Below, piece after piece: positions 55,117 through 63,478 of a stretch of 64,000 nt of DNA (position 1 is its first letter; each line of letters opens with the position of its first letter). Made by a program: the position numbers and the translations under genes. Source of the DNA: Curtobacterium sp. MCBA15_009 (GTDB lineage Bacteria; Actinomycetota; Actinomycetes; Actinomycetales; Microbacteriaceae). The notes below the pieces were generated by a model. That model ran no database searches. It was not told the origin of the DNA and worked only from the letters and a program-made list of their open reading frames with translations. The stretch spans positions 103,651-167,650 of the forward strand of contig NZ_MJGO01000023.1 in NCBI RefSeq assembly GCF_001864895.1, in the 5' to 3' direction.

Positions 55117-56667
55117 TCAAGCGGCCTGCAGCATGCGGTCGGCGGTGCGGAGCGAGAGCGCCATGATCGTGAGCGCGGGGTTCGCGATGACGGCGCTCGG
55201 GAACACCGAGTTGTCGCAGATCCAGAGGTTCGGGACGTCCCACGAACGACCGTCGCCATCCACCACCGAGCTCGCGCGGTCGGTGCCCATCCGGGCCGTG
55301 CCGATGGTGTGCGCGGTGCGCTCGAGCACACGGACGTCCTTCCCGCCGGCGGCCTCGACCAGGGTCGTCATCGTGCGGACGGCGTGTGCGCGGATGGCTT
55401 CCTCGTTCGAGCCCGGCGTGAACGAGACCCGGGCGCGCGGGACGCCGTGCTCGTCGAGCTCGTCGGACAGCTCGAGGCGGTTGTCCTCGTAGGGCAGGCA
55501 CTCGGCGTTGATCCCGACCCCCGCCGAGTACGGGTAGTCGTGCAGCGCCTGCACGAGCTCGGCGCCGCGCAGCCCGCCGCCGCGCACCAGGGTGTTCGCG
55601 AAGGTCTGCGGCTGCGCCCCGAGGCTCTGGATCAGGTAGCCGCCGGCGAAGTCCGCGTCGGCGGGACGCACGAAGTCCTCGGTGATGATCGAGGACGGGT
55701 ACCCGCGGTAGGACCGCATCGACTGGTCGAAGCGTCCCCACACCTGCGTCGCGCCGTGCGCCGTGAAGTTGCGGCCGACCTGGCCGCTGCCGTTCGCGAT
55801 CCCGGTGTGCAGGAGCAGCCGGGGCGTCTCCACACCGCCGGCGGCGAGGACCAGGGCCTTGCAGCGCTGCCGCACCTCGCGACCGTCGTGCGTGTAGACG
55901 ACCGCCGCGACCTGCCCGGACGCGTCGAGCTCGATGCCGTGCACGAACGAGTCCGGCCGGATCTCGGCGCCGAACGCCACGGCGGCCGGCAGGTACGAGG
56001 TGTCCATCGAGACCTTGGCGCCGTTGCGGCACCCCTGGTGGCACGAGCCGCAGGACACGCACGCGTGCCGCAGGCCGAAGTGCTCCTGGTGACGGTCCTC
56101 GGTGGTGAGCGCGACCGGCGCGTCCGTCGCCGTGATGCCGGCGGCGGCAGCACCGCGCATCATCATGTCCGACGAGGCGTTCCGTGCCGGCGGGGCCATG
56201 CGGTAGCGGCGGGCCGGGTCCCACGGGTAGTGCGCGGGACCGGCGACGCCGACGTCGTGCTCGACCTGCTCGATCCACTCGGTGAGCTCGGCGTGCGCGA
56301 TCGGCCAGTCCTGGCCCTCGCCGCTCTCCGACCGCAGGCGCAGGTCGTGCTCCGACGGCCGCGGGGTGAACGCACCCCAGTGCAGCGTCGAGCCGCCGAC
56401 ACCGGTGCCGCTGTTGTTCGGGCCGAACGCGGTCGGGGCGCCGCCGCCGCTCAGGCGTTCGTCCAGCCAGTTGATCTGGGCCGCCGCCGTCGACTCGTCC
56501 GGGGTGTGCTCGCCGGGCTCGGTGTTGCTGCCGGCCTCGAGGGCGACCACGCGCAGGCCGCGCCGTGCGAGCGAGGCGAGCAGCGGTGCGCCGCCGGCCC
56601 CGGTGCCGACCACGACCACGTCGACGACGTCGTCCGTGCCGTACGTGCGCTGTCCGTCGAGTCTCAT
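55117..56667 (-). CDS. GMC family FAD-dependent oxidoreductase
   Basis: A 516-residue glucose-methanol-choline oxidoreductase acting on an alcohol or sugar. The FAD motif VVVVGTGAGGAPLLASL is at about 17-33, with GSTLHWGAFTPRP near 92. A cysteine cluster, CVSCGSCHQGCRNGAK (about 205), is found in a subset of actinobacterial GMC enzymes. The C-terminal HTIGTARMGTD and NPALTIMALSL complete the cofactor site and provide the likely catalytic histidine. The ATG at 56667 overlaps the fusion gene's stop by four bases, so it is the second gene of an operon; the partner carries a small-subunit-like domain. No signal peptide is seen. Confidence 0.9.
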   Translation of the reverse strand: MRLDGQRTYGTDDVVDVVVVGTGAGGAPLLASLARRGLRVVALEAGSNTEPGEHTPDESTAAAQINWLDERLSGGGAPTAFGPNNSGTGVGGSTLHWGAFTPRPSEHDLRLRSESGEGQDWPIAHAELTEWIEQVEHDVGVAGPAHYPWDPARRYRMAPPARNASSDMMMRGAAAAGITATDAPVALTTEDRHQEHFGLRHACVSCGSCHQGCRNGAKVSMDTSYLPAAVAFGAEIRPDSFVHGIELDASGQVAAVVYTHDGREVRQRCKALVLAAGGVETPRLLLHTGIANGSGQVGRNFTAHGATQVWGRFDQSMRSYRGYPSSIITEDFVRPADADFAGGYLIQSLGAQPQTFANTLVRGGGLRGAELVQALHDYPYSAGVGINAECLPYEDNRLELSDELDEHGVPRARVSFTPGSNEEAIRAHAVRTMTTLVEAAGGKDVRVLERTAHTIGTARMGTDRASSVVDGDGRSWDVPNLWICDNSVFPSAVIANPALTIMALSLRTADRMLQAA

Positions 56668-58034
56668 CGTGCTGCTCCAGTCGTGGTGGTTCCGGTCGCG
56701 GGGGTGCCCGTCGGCCGGGGTTCCCAGGCTTCGCGCTGGTCGGCGCCGAGCAGCTGGAAGCCCTGTTTGCGGACACCGTCGCCACCGTTGGCGAAGCCGT
56801 CGTAGTCGATCTCGGCCATCGTCGCGGGGTGCGCGAGCCACTGCTTGACGAGGTCGACGCTCGCGTCCTCGAACCAGGTGCGCAGCTGCGCGGCGTCGAG
56901 CCATCCGTCGGCGCGGTACCGGCCGGCGGCGACCGCCTCGAGGGCCTGGTCGAGACCGCCGTCACGCGCCGGGGCGGCGAGCACGTCGAGCGCGCCGCGG
57001 TACGCCTCGGCGTCGGTGGGCATGCCGTCGGTGCGCCAGCCGTCGCCCTCGCCAGCGGCGAGCTGCGCGTCGACCCGCAGGGCGAGGTCGACCTGTCGCT
57101 CACCGGGCTGCGGCACGACGATCCGGGCGATGGCCCGGAGGGTCTCGAGCTGGAGGGCCGTGAGTGCACGGGGTCCGGCGGCGGGGTCGTCCGGCAGCGC
57201 ACGCGCGGCGAAGACGCCGCGGGTCCTGGCACTCACGCGCGGCGAGGCGATCACCCGGGCGGTCTCCTGCGGGACGACCGGCCCGGCCAGCAGCCGGCGG
57301 GAGCAGAAGTCGCGGATGCGCTCGGCGACGGCCTCCGGCTGCTCCCACGGCAGCAGGTGCGCGGCACCGTCGACGACGTGGAGCTCGGAATCCGGCCAGT
57401 GCGGCAGCGTCAGGCGCCGCTGCGCGTCGGCGTCGAGGTCGCCGTCCTCGGCGCCGGCGAACACGAGTGCGGGCACCGGGTTCGTCGGAGCGTCGGACCA
57501 GTCCTCGCGGCTGCCGCGGGTGAGCCAGTCGGTCCAGGCCTCGGGGTCGGTCCGTTCGACGTCCTGCACGGCGGTGAGGTGCCGGTCGGGCGCGAGGGTC
57601 GACGCGGTGTTCGCGTCGACGAACTCCACGGCGGCCGAGGCGTCGATCGGCCCGTCGGCCGCCCAGGCCAGCATCGACCGGCGGCGCTCCTCGTCCATCG
57701 GCTCCGGCGCGAGCGGCGACGCCGCGAGCAGGACCACGGCGCGCAGGCCGAACAGGCCGTTCGCGCCGGACATCGTGCGGTCGGCGACGACGGTCGCGAC
57801 CTTGCCGCCCATCGAGTGGCCGAGCAGCACCCAGTCGGTGGCACCGCTGGCACCGATCGCGCGCTCGACCAGCACGGCCATCTCCTCGACCGTCGTCCCG
57901 GAGGACGCGGGGCTGCGGCCGAAGCCGGGCAGGTCGACACCGATCAGGTCGAGGTCGCCCACGAGCTCCTTGCGGAGCGGGACGAACTCCTCGGAACTCG
58001 ATCCGAGGGCGTGGAGGCAGAAGGCAACGGTCAC
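56664..58034 (-). CDS. Fusion: alpha/beta hydrolase plus GMC small-subunit-like domain
   Basis: A 456-residue two-domain protein. Residues 1-255 are an alpha/beta hydrolase: opening VAFCLHALGSSSEEF, nucleophile in VLLGHSMGGKVATVV (about 74), Asp in AGAEDGDLDADAQ (about 203) and His in VVDGAAHLLPWEQPE (about 232). After an Arg/Ala linker, residues 285-440 resemble gluconate 2-dehydrogenase subunit 3, the small partner of GMC dehydrogenases: TALQLETLRAIARIVVP, then GWLDAAQLRTWFEDA and AEIDYDGFANGGDGVRKQGF. The overlap with the downstream GMC gene supports a physical link. The hydrolase may release the alcohol that the GMC enzyme oxidises, or the reverse, but this is inference. Confidence 0.72.
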   Translation of the reverse strand: MTVAFCLHALGSSSEEFVPLRKELVGDLDLIGVDLPGFGRSPASSGTTVEEMAVLVERAIGASGATDWVLLGHSMGGKVATVVADRTMSGANGLFGLRAVVLLAASPLAPEPMDEERRRSMLAWAADGPIDASAAVEFVDANTASTLAPDRHLTAVQDVERTDPEAWTDWLTRGSREDWSDAPTNPVPALVFAGAEDGDLDADAQRRLTLPHWPDSELHVVDGAAHLLPWEQPEAVAERIRDFCSRRLLAGPVVPQETARVIASPRVSARTRGVFAARALPDDPAAGPRALTALQLETLRAIARIVVPQPGERQVDLALRVDAQLAAGEGDGWRTDGMPTDAEAYRGALDVLAAPARDGGLDQALEAVAAGRYRADGWLDAAQLRTWFEDASVDLVKQWLAHPATMAEIDYDGFANGGDGVRKQGFQLLGADQREAWEPRPTGTPATGTTTTGAAR

Positions 58035-58077
58035 CTGTCCTGCCTACCCGCCGTGCGGGAGCGGTCCCAGGCGCGCC

Positions 58078-58103
58078 GTACCCCGGCGGCTCGTTCGGGG
58101 TAC
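58078..58103 (-). terminator. Possible terminator hairpin
   Basis: GTACCCCG pairs with CGGGGTAC around a 10-base loop, about 90 bases past the stop of the nuclease-like gene and 44 bases before the start of the fusion gene. No T-run follows. Confidence 0.4.
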
Positions 58104-58191
58104 AGGACCGCGCGTGTCGCCGCCGTGAGGTGTCCGGTCACCGCACCGAAGGTCGTCATCGGCTCCGTGCCCGTCATCGATTCCGCCGCCG

Positions 58192-59160
58192 TCATCGCGC
58201 GTACGCGTCGACGAACAGCGCGCCGCGGATCGTCCGGAGCGTGTCGGCCAACCGCTCGATGGTCGCCCGCGAGATGCCGGACACCTCGAGGTCGTGCGGC
58301 CCGAGCGCCTGGAGCCGCCCGGTGCGGATGCGGACGACCTCCCACCCCACACCGCGGACGGCCCGGTCCTTCCGCCGGTCGGTCTCCTGCCGCGGTCCGA
58401 CGTGCTCGAGGCCGTGGCGCCCGGTGGAGTCGTACTCGATGGCGACGCGCAGCTCGGGCAGCACGATGTCCGGCCAGACCTCGACGTGTTCGAAGAAGGG
58501 GCGGTCGAGCCGGATCGCGGTGTGGTCGAAGGTGAACGCGAACCGGTCGGACAGCGCCGCACGGAGCTCTGCCTCGACCGCCGACGCCGTCGCCGGGGCG
58601 CAGACGCTCGTGAAGGACTCCCCGGACGGCAGCCGGGGCGTCTTCGCGCAGATCGTGCGCGCGGGCGCCTGACCCGCCTGGCGTGGGACTCCGGTGACGG
58701 ACCGACGCGACCGGGACCGGGTGGAGGCGACCGCCCCGGCCGGCACCCCGCGCGCGGGCGCCGCCGGCAGCGTCTGCCGCCCGGTCGCACGGACGACGCG
58801 CTGCGGCACCGGGACCTGCTCGGGCCAGTCGGACGGCAGCACCGGCCAGCGCTGCGGTTGCGCCTGCACTGCGCACTCCGGGCACCACACCGACCGGCGT
58901 CGCTCCCGCCCGGGTCGGCCGCGCTGCTCGGCGGGGGTGGCGACGAAGACGTGGCCGACGTCGCACTCCCAGGTCAGCAGGACCTCGGCGGCCGGGGGCA
59001 CCTGGGACAGGACCACGCCGTGGTTCCACTCCGGGTGGTACTGCCGCACGAGCACCGGGTACGACGCCCACTCGGCGCGGAACGCCCCGACGGCGTACGG
59101 CACCGCTGCGCCGCGCGACCACTGCCGGCGGCGCCACCACGCATCCACGGGTTCGGCCAC
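58192..59160 (-). CDS. Zinc-ribbon plus restriction-endonuclease-like protein
   Basis: A 322-residue protein. The N-terminal half resembles DUF4379-type treble-clef domains: VDAWWRRRQWSRG, EWNHG, a TWECDVGHVFVATPAEQRG knuckle and VWCPECAVQ (Cys/His for one zinc). After a basic linker the C-terminal part (about 200-320) has an endonuclease-like core: a PD in VWPDIVLPELRVAIEYDSTG, with acidic residues in the strand, and DRRKDRAVRGVGWEVVRIR, as in DUF559/Vsr-related folds. The catalytic lysine position is not obvious. GTG at 59160 is six bases after TACGGT. The function could be DNA repair or defence; it is a lone gene with repeats upstream. Confidence 0.65.
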   Translation of the reverse strand: MAEPVDAWWRRRQWSRGAAVPYAVGAFRAEWASYPVLVRQYHPEWNHGVVLSQVPPAAEVLLTWECDVGHVFVATPAEQRGRPGRERRRSVWCPECAVQAQPQRWPVLPSDWPEQVPVPQRVVRATGRQTLPAAPARGVPAGAVASTRSRSRRSVTGVPRQAGQAPARTICAKTPRLPSGESFTSVCAPATASAVEAELRAALSDRFAFTFDHTAIRLDRPFFEHVEVWPDIVLPELRVAIEYDSTGRHGLEHVGPRQETDRRKDRAVRGVGWEVVRIRTGRLQALGPHDLEVSGISRATIERLADTLRTIRGALFVDAYAR

Positions 59161-59166
59161 GTCGAC

Positions 59167-59172
59167 ACCGTA
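59167..59172 (-). promoter_or_regulatory. -10 box TACGGT, leaderless promoter of the nuclease-like gene
   Basis: TACGGT, six bases (GTCGAC), then the GTG at 59160. Confidence 0.55.
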
Positions 59173-59300
59173 GGGACGGCCACCGACACCGGCGGGCGGG
59201 ACTGGCCTCGGTGGCTGGGGGCGGTCGGCGTGCTGGCGCCGGATGCGTGGCTTCTGCGAGGGCGGCGGGTCGTGCTCGCGGCGGGAGGTCCGTGCGCGCA

Positions 59301-59438
59301 CATGCTGCGACAGACCACGCGTCGATCGACCGGTGTTCCGTCGCCCGATGCACACGCACCGGATGCAGGCGCATGCTGCGACAGACCACGTGACGAACGA
59401 CAAGTGTTCCGTCGCCCGGTGCACCCGCATGCACCGAC
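59301..59438. repeat. 71-bp direct repeat, two copies
   Basis: CATGCTGCGACAGACCACG occurs at 59301-59319 and 59372-59390. Each is followed by a variable 15-base stretch and then GTGTTCCGTCGCCCG and GCACnCGCA. The two copies sit in the 346-base gap between the divergent nuclease-like and phosphatase genes. The rest of that gap has no recognisable feature apart from a C-rich run before the phosphatase start. Confidence 0.85.
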
Positions 59439-59506
59439 CGCCGCCACACCCGCACTCCCGCGCCCGCCCCGCCCCGCCCCGCCGCACCCCGTGGCAGGAT
59501 CGCCCG

Positions 59507-60067
59507 ATGGTGTCGTCGTTCCTCACCCACGCCGAGGTCGTCGTGGACCCCGCTGCCCCGATCGAGTCGTGGGGCCTCTCGCCCGAGGGCAGGTCCCGGG
59601 CAGCCGGAGCGGCCGCGGTCGCGTGGCACCCCGGGGTCCGCCGGATCGTCTCGAGCACGGAGCGGAAGGCCGTCGAGACCGCGGCGGTCCTCGGTCGGGC
59701 GGTCGGGATCGACCCCGAGCAGGACGCCCGACTCGGGGAGATCGACCGCAGTGCCACGGGGTACCTGCCCCTCGGCGAGTTCGAGGGCGTGGTGGACGCG
59801 TTCTTCGCCGCGCCCGGGTCGTCGGTGCGCGGGTGGGAGCGCGCGGTCGACGCCCAGGCGCGGATCGTCGCCGCGGTCCGTCACCTCGCCGCGGGCGGGG
59901 ACGTGACGATCGTGTCGCACGGGGCGGTCGGGGCACTGCTGCTCGCGGACCTGCACGGTGTGCCGGTCTCGCGTGCGCTGGACCAGCCGGGCATGGGGAG
60001 CGTCTTCACCTTCGACCCGCAGCGGTGGTGCGCCACGAGCGGGTGGGCACGGGTCGGACCACGCTGA
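59507..60067 (+). CDS. Histidine phosphatase family protein (RHG arginine replaced)
   Basis: A 186-residue protein with the histidine-phosphatase fold. The opening reads FLTHAEVVVDP, where most relatives have RHGE: the histidine remains but the arginine is a threonine. Other catalytic residues are in SSTERKAVETA (Arg, about 51) and VTIVSHGAVGALL (second His, about 136). A subfamily with TH in place of RH is known to me from other actinomycetes, so this is probably not decay. The substrate is unknown. ATG at 59507 has CAGGAT six bases upstream, a weak form of the leaderless layout. Confidence 0.82.
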   Translation: MVSSFLTHAEVVVDPAAPIESWGLSPEGRSRAAGAAAVAWHPGVRRIVSSTERKAVETAAVLGRAVGIDPEQDARLGEIDRSATGYLPLGEFEGVVDAFFAAPGSSVRGWERAVDAQARIVAAVRHLAAGGDVTIVSHGAVGALLLADLHGVPVSRALDQPGMGSVFTFDPQRWCATSGWARVGPR

Positions 60068-60100
60068 CCGCTCCGGGTGCGGGGTGCGCGACGCGACCGC

Positions 60101-61387
60101 TCACCAGGGGTGGGCGATGCTGCGGGCCGGCACCGGGCCTCCCGGCCGACGACCGGTGCCGGACGCGAGCGGGACCGGCGTCGCCAGGCCGGCGCGCAGG
60201 ACGGAGCAGGCCGCGCCTCGTGCCACGGCGGCCTCGCCGTGGTCCGTGAACGCGACCGTGGGGAACGGGCCGGACGGCAGGCGCTCGGCGAGTCGACGGC
60301 GGACGGCGGTGAGGAAGACGTCGCCGCCGGCGAGTGCCGCGCTGCCGCCGATCGTGGCGCGGGGCACGTCGAGCAGCTCGACGACCAGGGCGAGCGCGGA
60401 CCCGAGGGCGGCGCCGGCCTCGGCGACGAGCGGTGCGGCGCCGGGCAGGGCGCACAGCCGGGCGAACGCGCGGCGCACGTCGACGGCACGGTCGAGCGGC
60501 ACCGCGGCGGACAGCAGTCCGGCGTCGATCGCCCGCCGGACCTGCTGCAGGGGTTGGCAGGCCTCCCAGACCTCGGTCCAGCCGCCGTGGGCGTGCACGG
60601 GCACGCCGCCGAACTCGCCGGCGTTGCCGCTCGCTCCGCGGACGACCTCGCCGTGCGCGACCGTCGCCGCGCCGATGCCGTGGCCGAGGAACACGGACAC
60701 CAGGTCGTCGGGCGCGGGACCGGCCCAGACCTCGCCGAGGGCGCTGGCGGTGCTGTCCTTCTCGAGTCGGACCGGTGCTCCGGTGCGGGCGGCGAGCTCG
60801 GCGGCGACGGGCAGGTGCCACCAGGCGGGCAGCTGTGCGGGAGCTCCGGTACGGACGCCGTCCGGGTCGATCGGGCCCGGCACGGCGAGGCCGATGCCGT
60901 CGACCGCAGCACCGTCGCACACCCGTCCGACCGCCGCGGCGGCGGTGTCCAGGGTCGCGCCGGGGTCGTTGACGGCGTCGAGGTCGACGTGGTCCTCGGC
61001 GAGGACCCGGCCCGTCAGGTCGGTGCGGACGACGACGAGGTGCGCCGGGTCGAGGTGGACGCCGACGGCGGTGCGGGCGGTGGCGACGACCTCCAGTCCG
61101 CGGCCGCCGTCCGGGGACTCCCGCAGGAGCCCGCCCCGCACGAGCGTCGCGGCGATGTTCGTCACGGTCTGGGCGCTCAGGCCGGTCGACCGGGCGAGGT
61201 CCGCCCGGGTGACCGGCCCCCGCCGGCGGACGAGGTCGACGACGAGCGCGCGATTGTGCTCGCCGACGTGCACGAGGTTCGTGCCGGTCCCCGACTCGCC
61301 GCGCAGTCCCGCCCGCTCCCCGCGCTCGACACGCTCCGTTCCGCCATGCAGCACGTTGCGACGAGAGGGTTGACGCGGCACGGCCAT
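60101..61387 (-). CDS. ROK-family transcriptional repressor
   Basis: A 428-residue ROK regulator. The N-terminal winged helix-turn-helix (about 35-95) includes VTRADLARSTGLSAQTVTNI and GGLLRESPDGGRG. The ROK sugar-kinase-like domain follows, with LAVPGPIDPDG (about 178), LEKDSTASALGEVW (about 220), a GHGIGAATV loop and GNAGEFGGVPVHAHGG, where kinases have the zinc-binding ExGH. The cysteine-rich zinc motif of true ROK proteins is reduced. It is divergent from the sugar ABC operon and presumably represses it until the sugar binds. An ATG four codons upstream (61399) is an alternative start. Confidence 0.88.
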   Translation of the reverse strand: MAVPRQPSRRNVLHGGTERVERGERAGLRGESGTGTNLVHVGEHNRALVVDLVRRRGPVTRADLARSTGLSAQTVTNIAATLVRGGLLRESPDGGRGLEVVATARTAVGVHLDPAHLVVVRTDLTGRVLAEDHVDLDAVNDPGATLDTAAAAVGRVCDGAAVDGIGLAVPGPIDPDGVRTGAPAQLPAWWHLPVAAELAARTGAPVRLEKDSTASALGEVWAGPAPDDLVSVFLGHGIGAATVAHGEVVRGASGNAGEFGGVPVHAHGGWTEVWEACQPLQQVRRAIDAGLLSAAVPLDRAVDVRRAFARLCALPGAAPLVAEAGAALGSALALVVELLDVPRATIGGSAALAGGDVFLTAVRRRLAERLPSGPFPTVAFTDHGEAAVARGAACSVLRAGLATPVPLASGTGRRPGGPVPARSIAHPW

Positions 61388-61410
61388 GATCCATAGCATC
61401 GCTCCCCAAA

Positions 61411-61434
61411 CGAATTTGTCAATCAATTGGATTG
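61411..61434. promoter_or_regulatory. AT-rich palindromic operator between ROK gene and sugar ABC operon
   Basis: In a region of about 70% GC, these 24 bases are only about one third GC. They contain CAATCAATTGGATTG, whose outer arms CAATC and GATTG are complementary, plus TTGACA on the minus strand suitable as a -35 box for the ROK gene. This is a plausible ROK-binding site controlling both directions. Confidence 0.55.
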
Positions 61435-61519
61435 AACCGCGCCGACGAACAGGAACGTCTGCCCGGTGACGGATTCGCCCGTGGGACATCGGGGTCCCCC
61501 GGGGCAGGAGGGGACGCTC

Positions 61520-62521
61520 GTGACGACCACGACACGAACCGGGACCGCACCACCACGTCCGACCACGACCGGTCGCACCACGGCCACGCAGCGGCGACGA
61601 CCACGCGAGCGGCATCCGTGGACACCGGCCGAGAAGCGCCGGCTGCGGATCGGCATCGCGTTCATCTCGCCGTGGATCGTCGGCGTGCTCGTGTTCGTCG
61701 CCTACCCGCTGCTGTACTCGTTCGGCATCAGCCTGACCCGCTACTCCGGCATGGCGGACGCGACCTGGGTCGGCTTCGCCAACTACGTGGCGGCGTTCAT
61801 CGACCCGCTCGTCCACACCGCGGTCGGCAACACGGTGTTCTACGCCGTCATCGCGGTGCCGGTGGGCATCGTCGTCGCGATCGTCATCGCGATCGCGATG
61901 AACCAGGACGTCCGCGAGATCAGCTGGTACCGCACCGCGCTGTACATCCCGTCGCTCATCCCGACCTTCGCCCTCGCGTTCATCTTCGTGGTGCTGGTCA
62001 ACCCGCAGACCGGCATCGTGAACCAGGCGATGAAGCTCGTGGGGATCCCCGCGACGAACCTGCTCGGCGACCCGACGACCGCGAAGCTCGTCATCATCGC
62101 ACTCGCGCAGATGGGGGCGGGCAACGCGGCGCTCATCTTCCTCGCCGGCATGCGCGGGATCCCGAAGTCGCTGTACGAGGCCGCTCGCGTCGACGGCGCC
62201 GGACCGGTCCGACAGTTCTTCGCGCTGACGCTGCCGCTGCTGTCGCCGGCGATCCTGTTCAACCTCATCACCGGGATCAGCAACGGCCTGCAGGTGTTCA
62301 CCGAGGCGTACATCATCTCGTCCGGCACGGGCGGCCTCGGCAGCCCGGACAACGGGACGTTGTTCTACATGCTCTACCTGTACAAGAACGCGTTCGGGTA
62401 CGCGCAGCTCGGCTTCGCGAGCGCGATGGCCGTGCTGCTGTTCCTGGCCGGGATGGTCCTGTCCGGGCTCGTGTACTGGCTGTCCAAGCGCTTCGTCAAC
62501 TACGACGTGACCGGGGAGTGA
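61520..62521 (+). CDS. Carbohydrate ABC transporter permease (MalF type)
   Basis: The first inner-membrane subunit of a CUT1-family sugar importer; 333 residues with six transmembrane helices after a Thr/Arg-rich cytoplasmic N-terminus of about 45. The ATPase-coupling EAA loop reads YEAARVDGAGPVRQFFALTL (about 215-235). GTG at 61520 follows AGGAGGGG at eight bases, a very strong site; an ATG 54 bases upstream has none. The other permease follows 3 bases later and the binding-protein gene after that. No ATPase gene is seen in the window, so a shared MsiK-type ATPase is likely. Confidence 0.92.
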   Translation: MTTTTRTGTAPPRPTTTGRTTATQRRRPRERHPWTPAEKRRLRIGIAFISPWIVGVLVFVAYPLLYSFGISLTRYSGMADATWVGFANYVAAFIDPLVHTAVGNTVFYAVIAVPVGIVVAIVIAIAMNQDVREISWYRTALYIPSLIPTFALAFIFVVLVNPQTGIVNQAMKLVGIPATNLLGDPTTAKLVIIALAQMGAGNAALIFLAGMRGIPKSLYEAARVDGAGPVRQFFALTLPLLSPAILFNLITGISNGLQVFTEAYIISSGTGGLGSPDNGTLFYMLYLYKNAFGYAQLGFASAMAVLLFLAGMVLSGLVYWLSKRFVNYDVTGE

Positions 62522-62524
62522 CCG

Positions 62525-63478
62525 ATGAGCCTGCGAACCGAACGCCGCCCCGACCGGGGCACCGTCACCTCCTCGCTCGAAGCCGTCCGTCCGTCCGGGC
62601 GCGGCCGACGCGACCGCGACGCCGAGCGGTCGCGCAACGCGGACGGCTCCGTCCGGTCCCCCTGGTCGTCGATCGGCGCCCGCGCGGTGCTCATCGCCAT
62701 GAGCCTGCTGTTCCTCGTGCCGATCTACTGGATGGTGATCTCGGCGCTGAAGGGGAACACCGAACTCGGCGCCTTCCCGCCCACCTGGTTCCCGCAGTGG
62801 ATCGACTGGTCCAACTTCGGCAAGGCCGTCGACGCGATGCCGTTCTTCACGTTCTTCCGGAACACGCTCGTCATCACCGCCGCCGTCACGCTCTTCTCGA
62901 TGGTCTCGAACCTCGTCATCGCCTACGGCTTCGCCTGCATCGACTGGCGCGGCCGCGACAAGGTGTTCTACGTCGTCCTCGCGACGCTGTTCATCCCGTT
63001 CCCGGTCACGCTCATCCCGATGTTCGACCTGTACGCCCGGCTCGGGTGGATCAACACCTTCCTGCCGCTCATCGTGCCGAGCCTGTTCGGGTCCGCCTTC
63101 TACGTGTTCCTGCTGCGGCAGTTCCTGCTGCAGATCCCGAAGGACCTGCTCGACGCCGCACGGATGGACGGTGCGTCGGAGTGGCGGATCCTGTGGCGCA
63201 TCGTCTTCCCGCAGGCCAAGGCCGCGCTCGTCACGGTCGGCATCTTCGCCGCGGTCGGCGCGTGGAACGACTTCCTCGGGCCGCTCATCTACCTGCAGGA
63301 CGAGCGCGTGCAGACGCTGTCGATCGGGTTGCAGGTGTTCCGGCTGAACAACGCCGCGGACTTCCAGTTCAACCAGCTGATGGCGGCGTCGATCCTCATC
63401 ATCCTGCCGCTCGTCGTCCTGTTCTTCTTCTTCCAGCGGAGCTTCCTCCGCGGCGTCCAGATCGGGAGCTTCAAATGA
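62525..63478 (+). CDS. Carbohydrate ABC transporter permease (MalG type)
   Basis: The second permease subunit, 317 residues. An Arg-rich cytoplasmic N-terminus of about 55 residues leads to six transmembrane helices. The EAA loop is LDAARMDGASEWRILWRIVF (about 212-232), and the end, FFFQRSFLRGVQIGSFK, is the usual MalG-type C-terminus. GGGGAG precedes the ATG. Its stop overlaps the start of the binding-protein gene (ATGA). Confidence 0.93.
   Translation: MSLRTERRPDRGTVTSSLEAVRPSGRGRRDRDAERSRNADGSVRSPWSSIGARAVLIAMSLLFLVPIYWMVISALKGNTELGAFPPTWFPQWIDWSNFGKAVDAMPFFTFFRNTLVITAAVTLFSMVSNLVIAYGFACIDWRGRDKVFYVVLATLFIPFPVTLIPMFDLYARLGWINTFLPLIVPSLFGSAFYVFLLRQFLLQIPKDLLDAARMDGASEWRILWRIVFPQAKAALVTVGIFAAVGAWNDFLGPLIYLQDERVQTLSIGLQVFRLNNAADFQFNQLMAASILIILPLVVLFFFFQRSFLRGVQIGSFK

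Noticed and set aside
59507..60067. Loss of the RHG arginine as a sign of a dead phosphatase
   Set aside because: The same TH-for-RH change is, to my knowledge, shared by a whole actinobacterial subfamily, and the other catalytic residues are intact.
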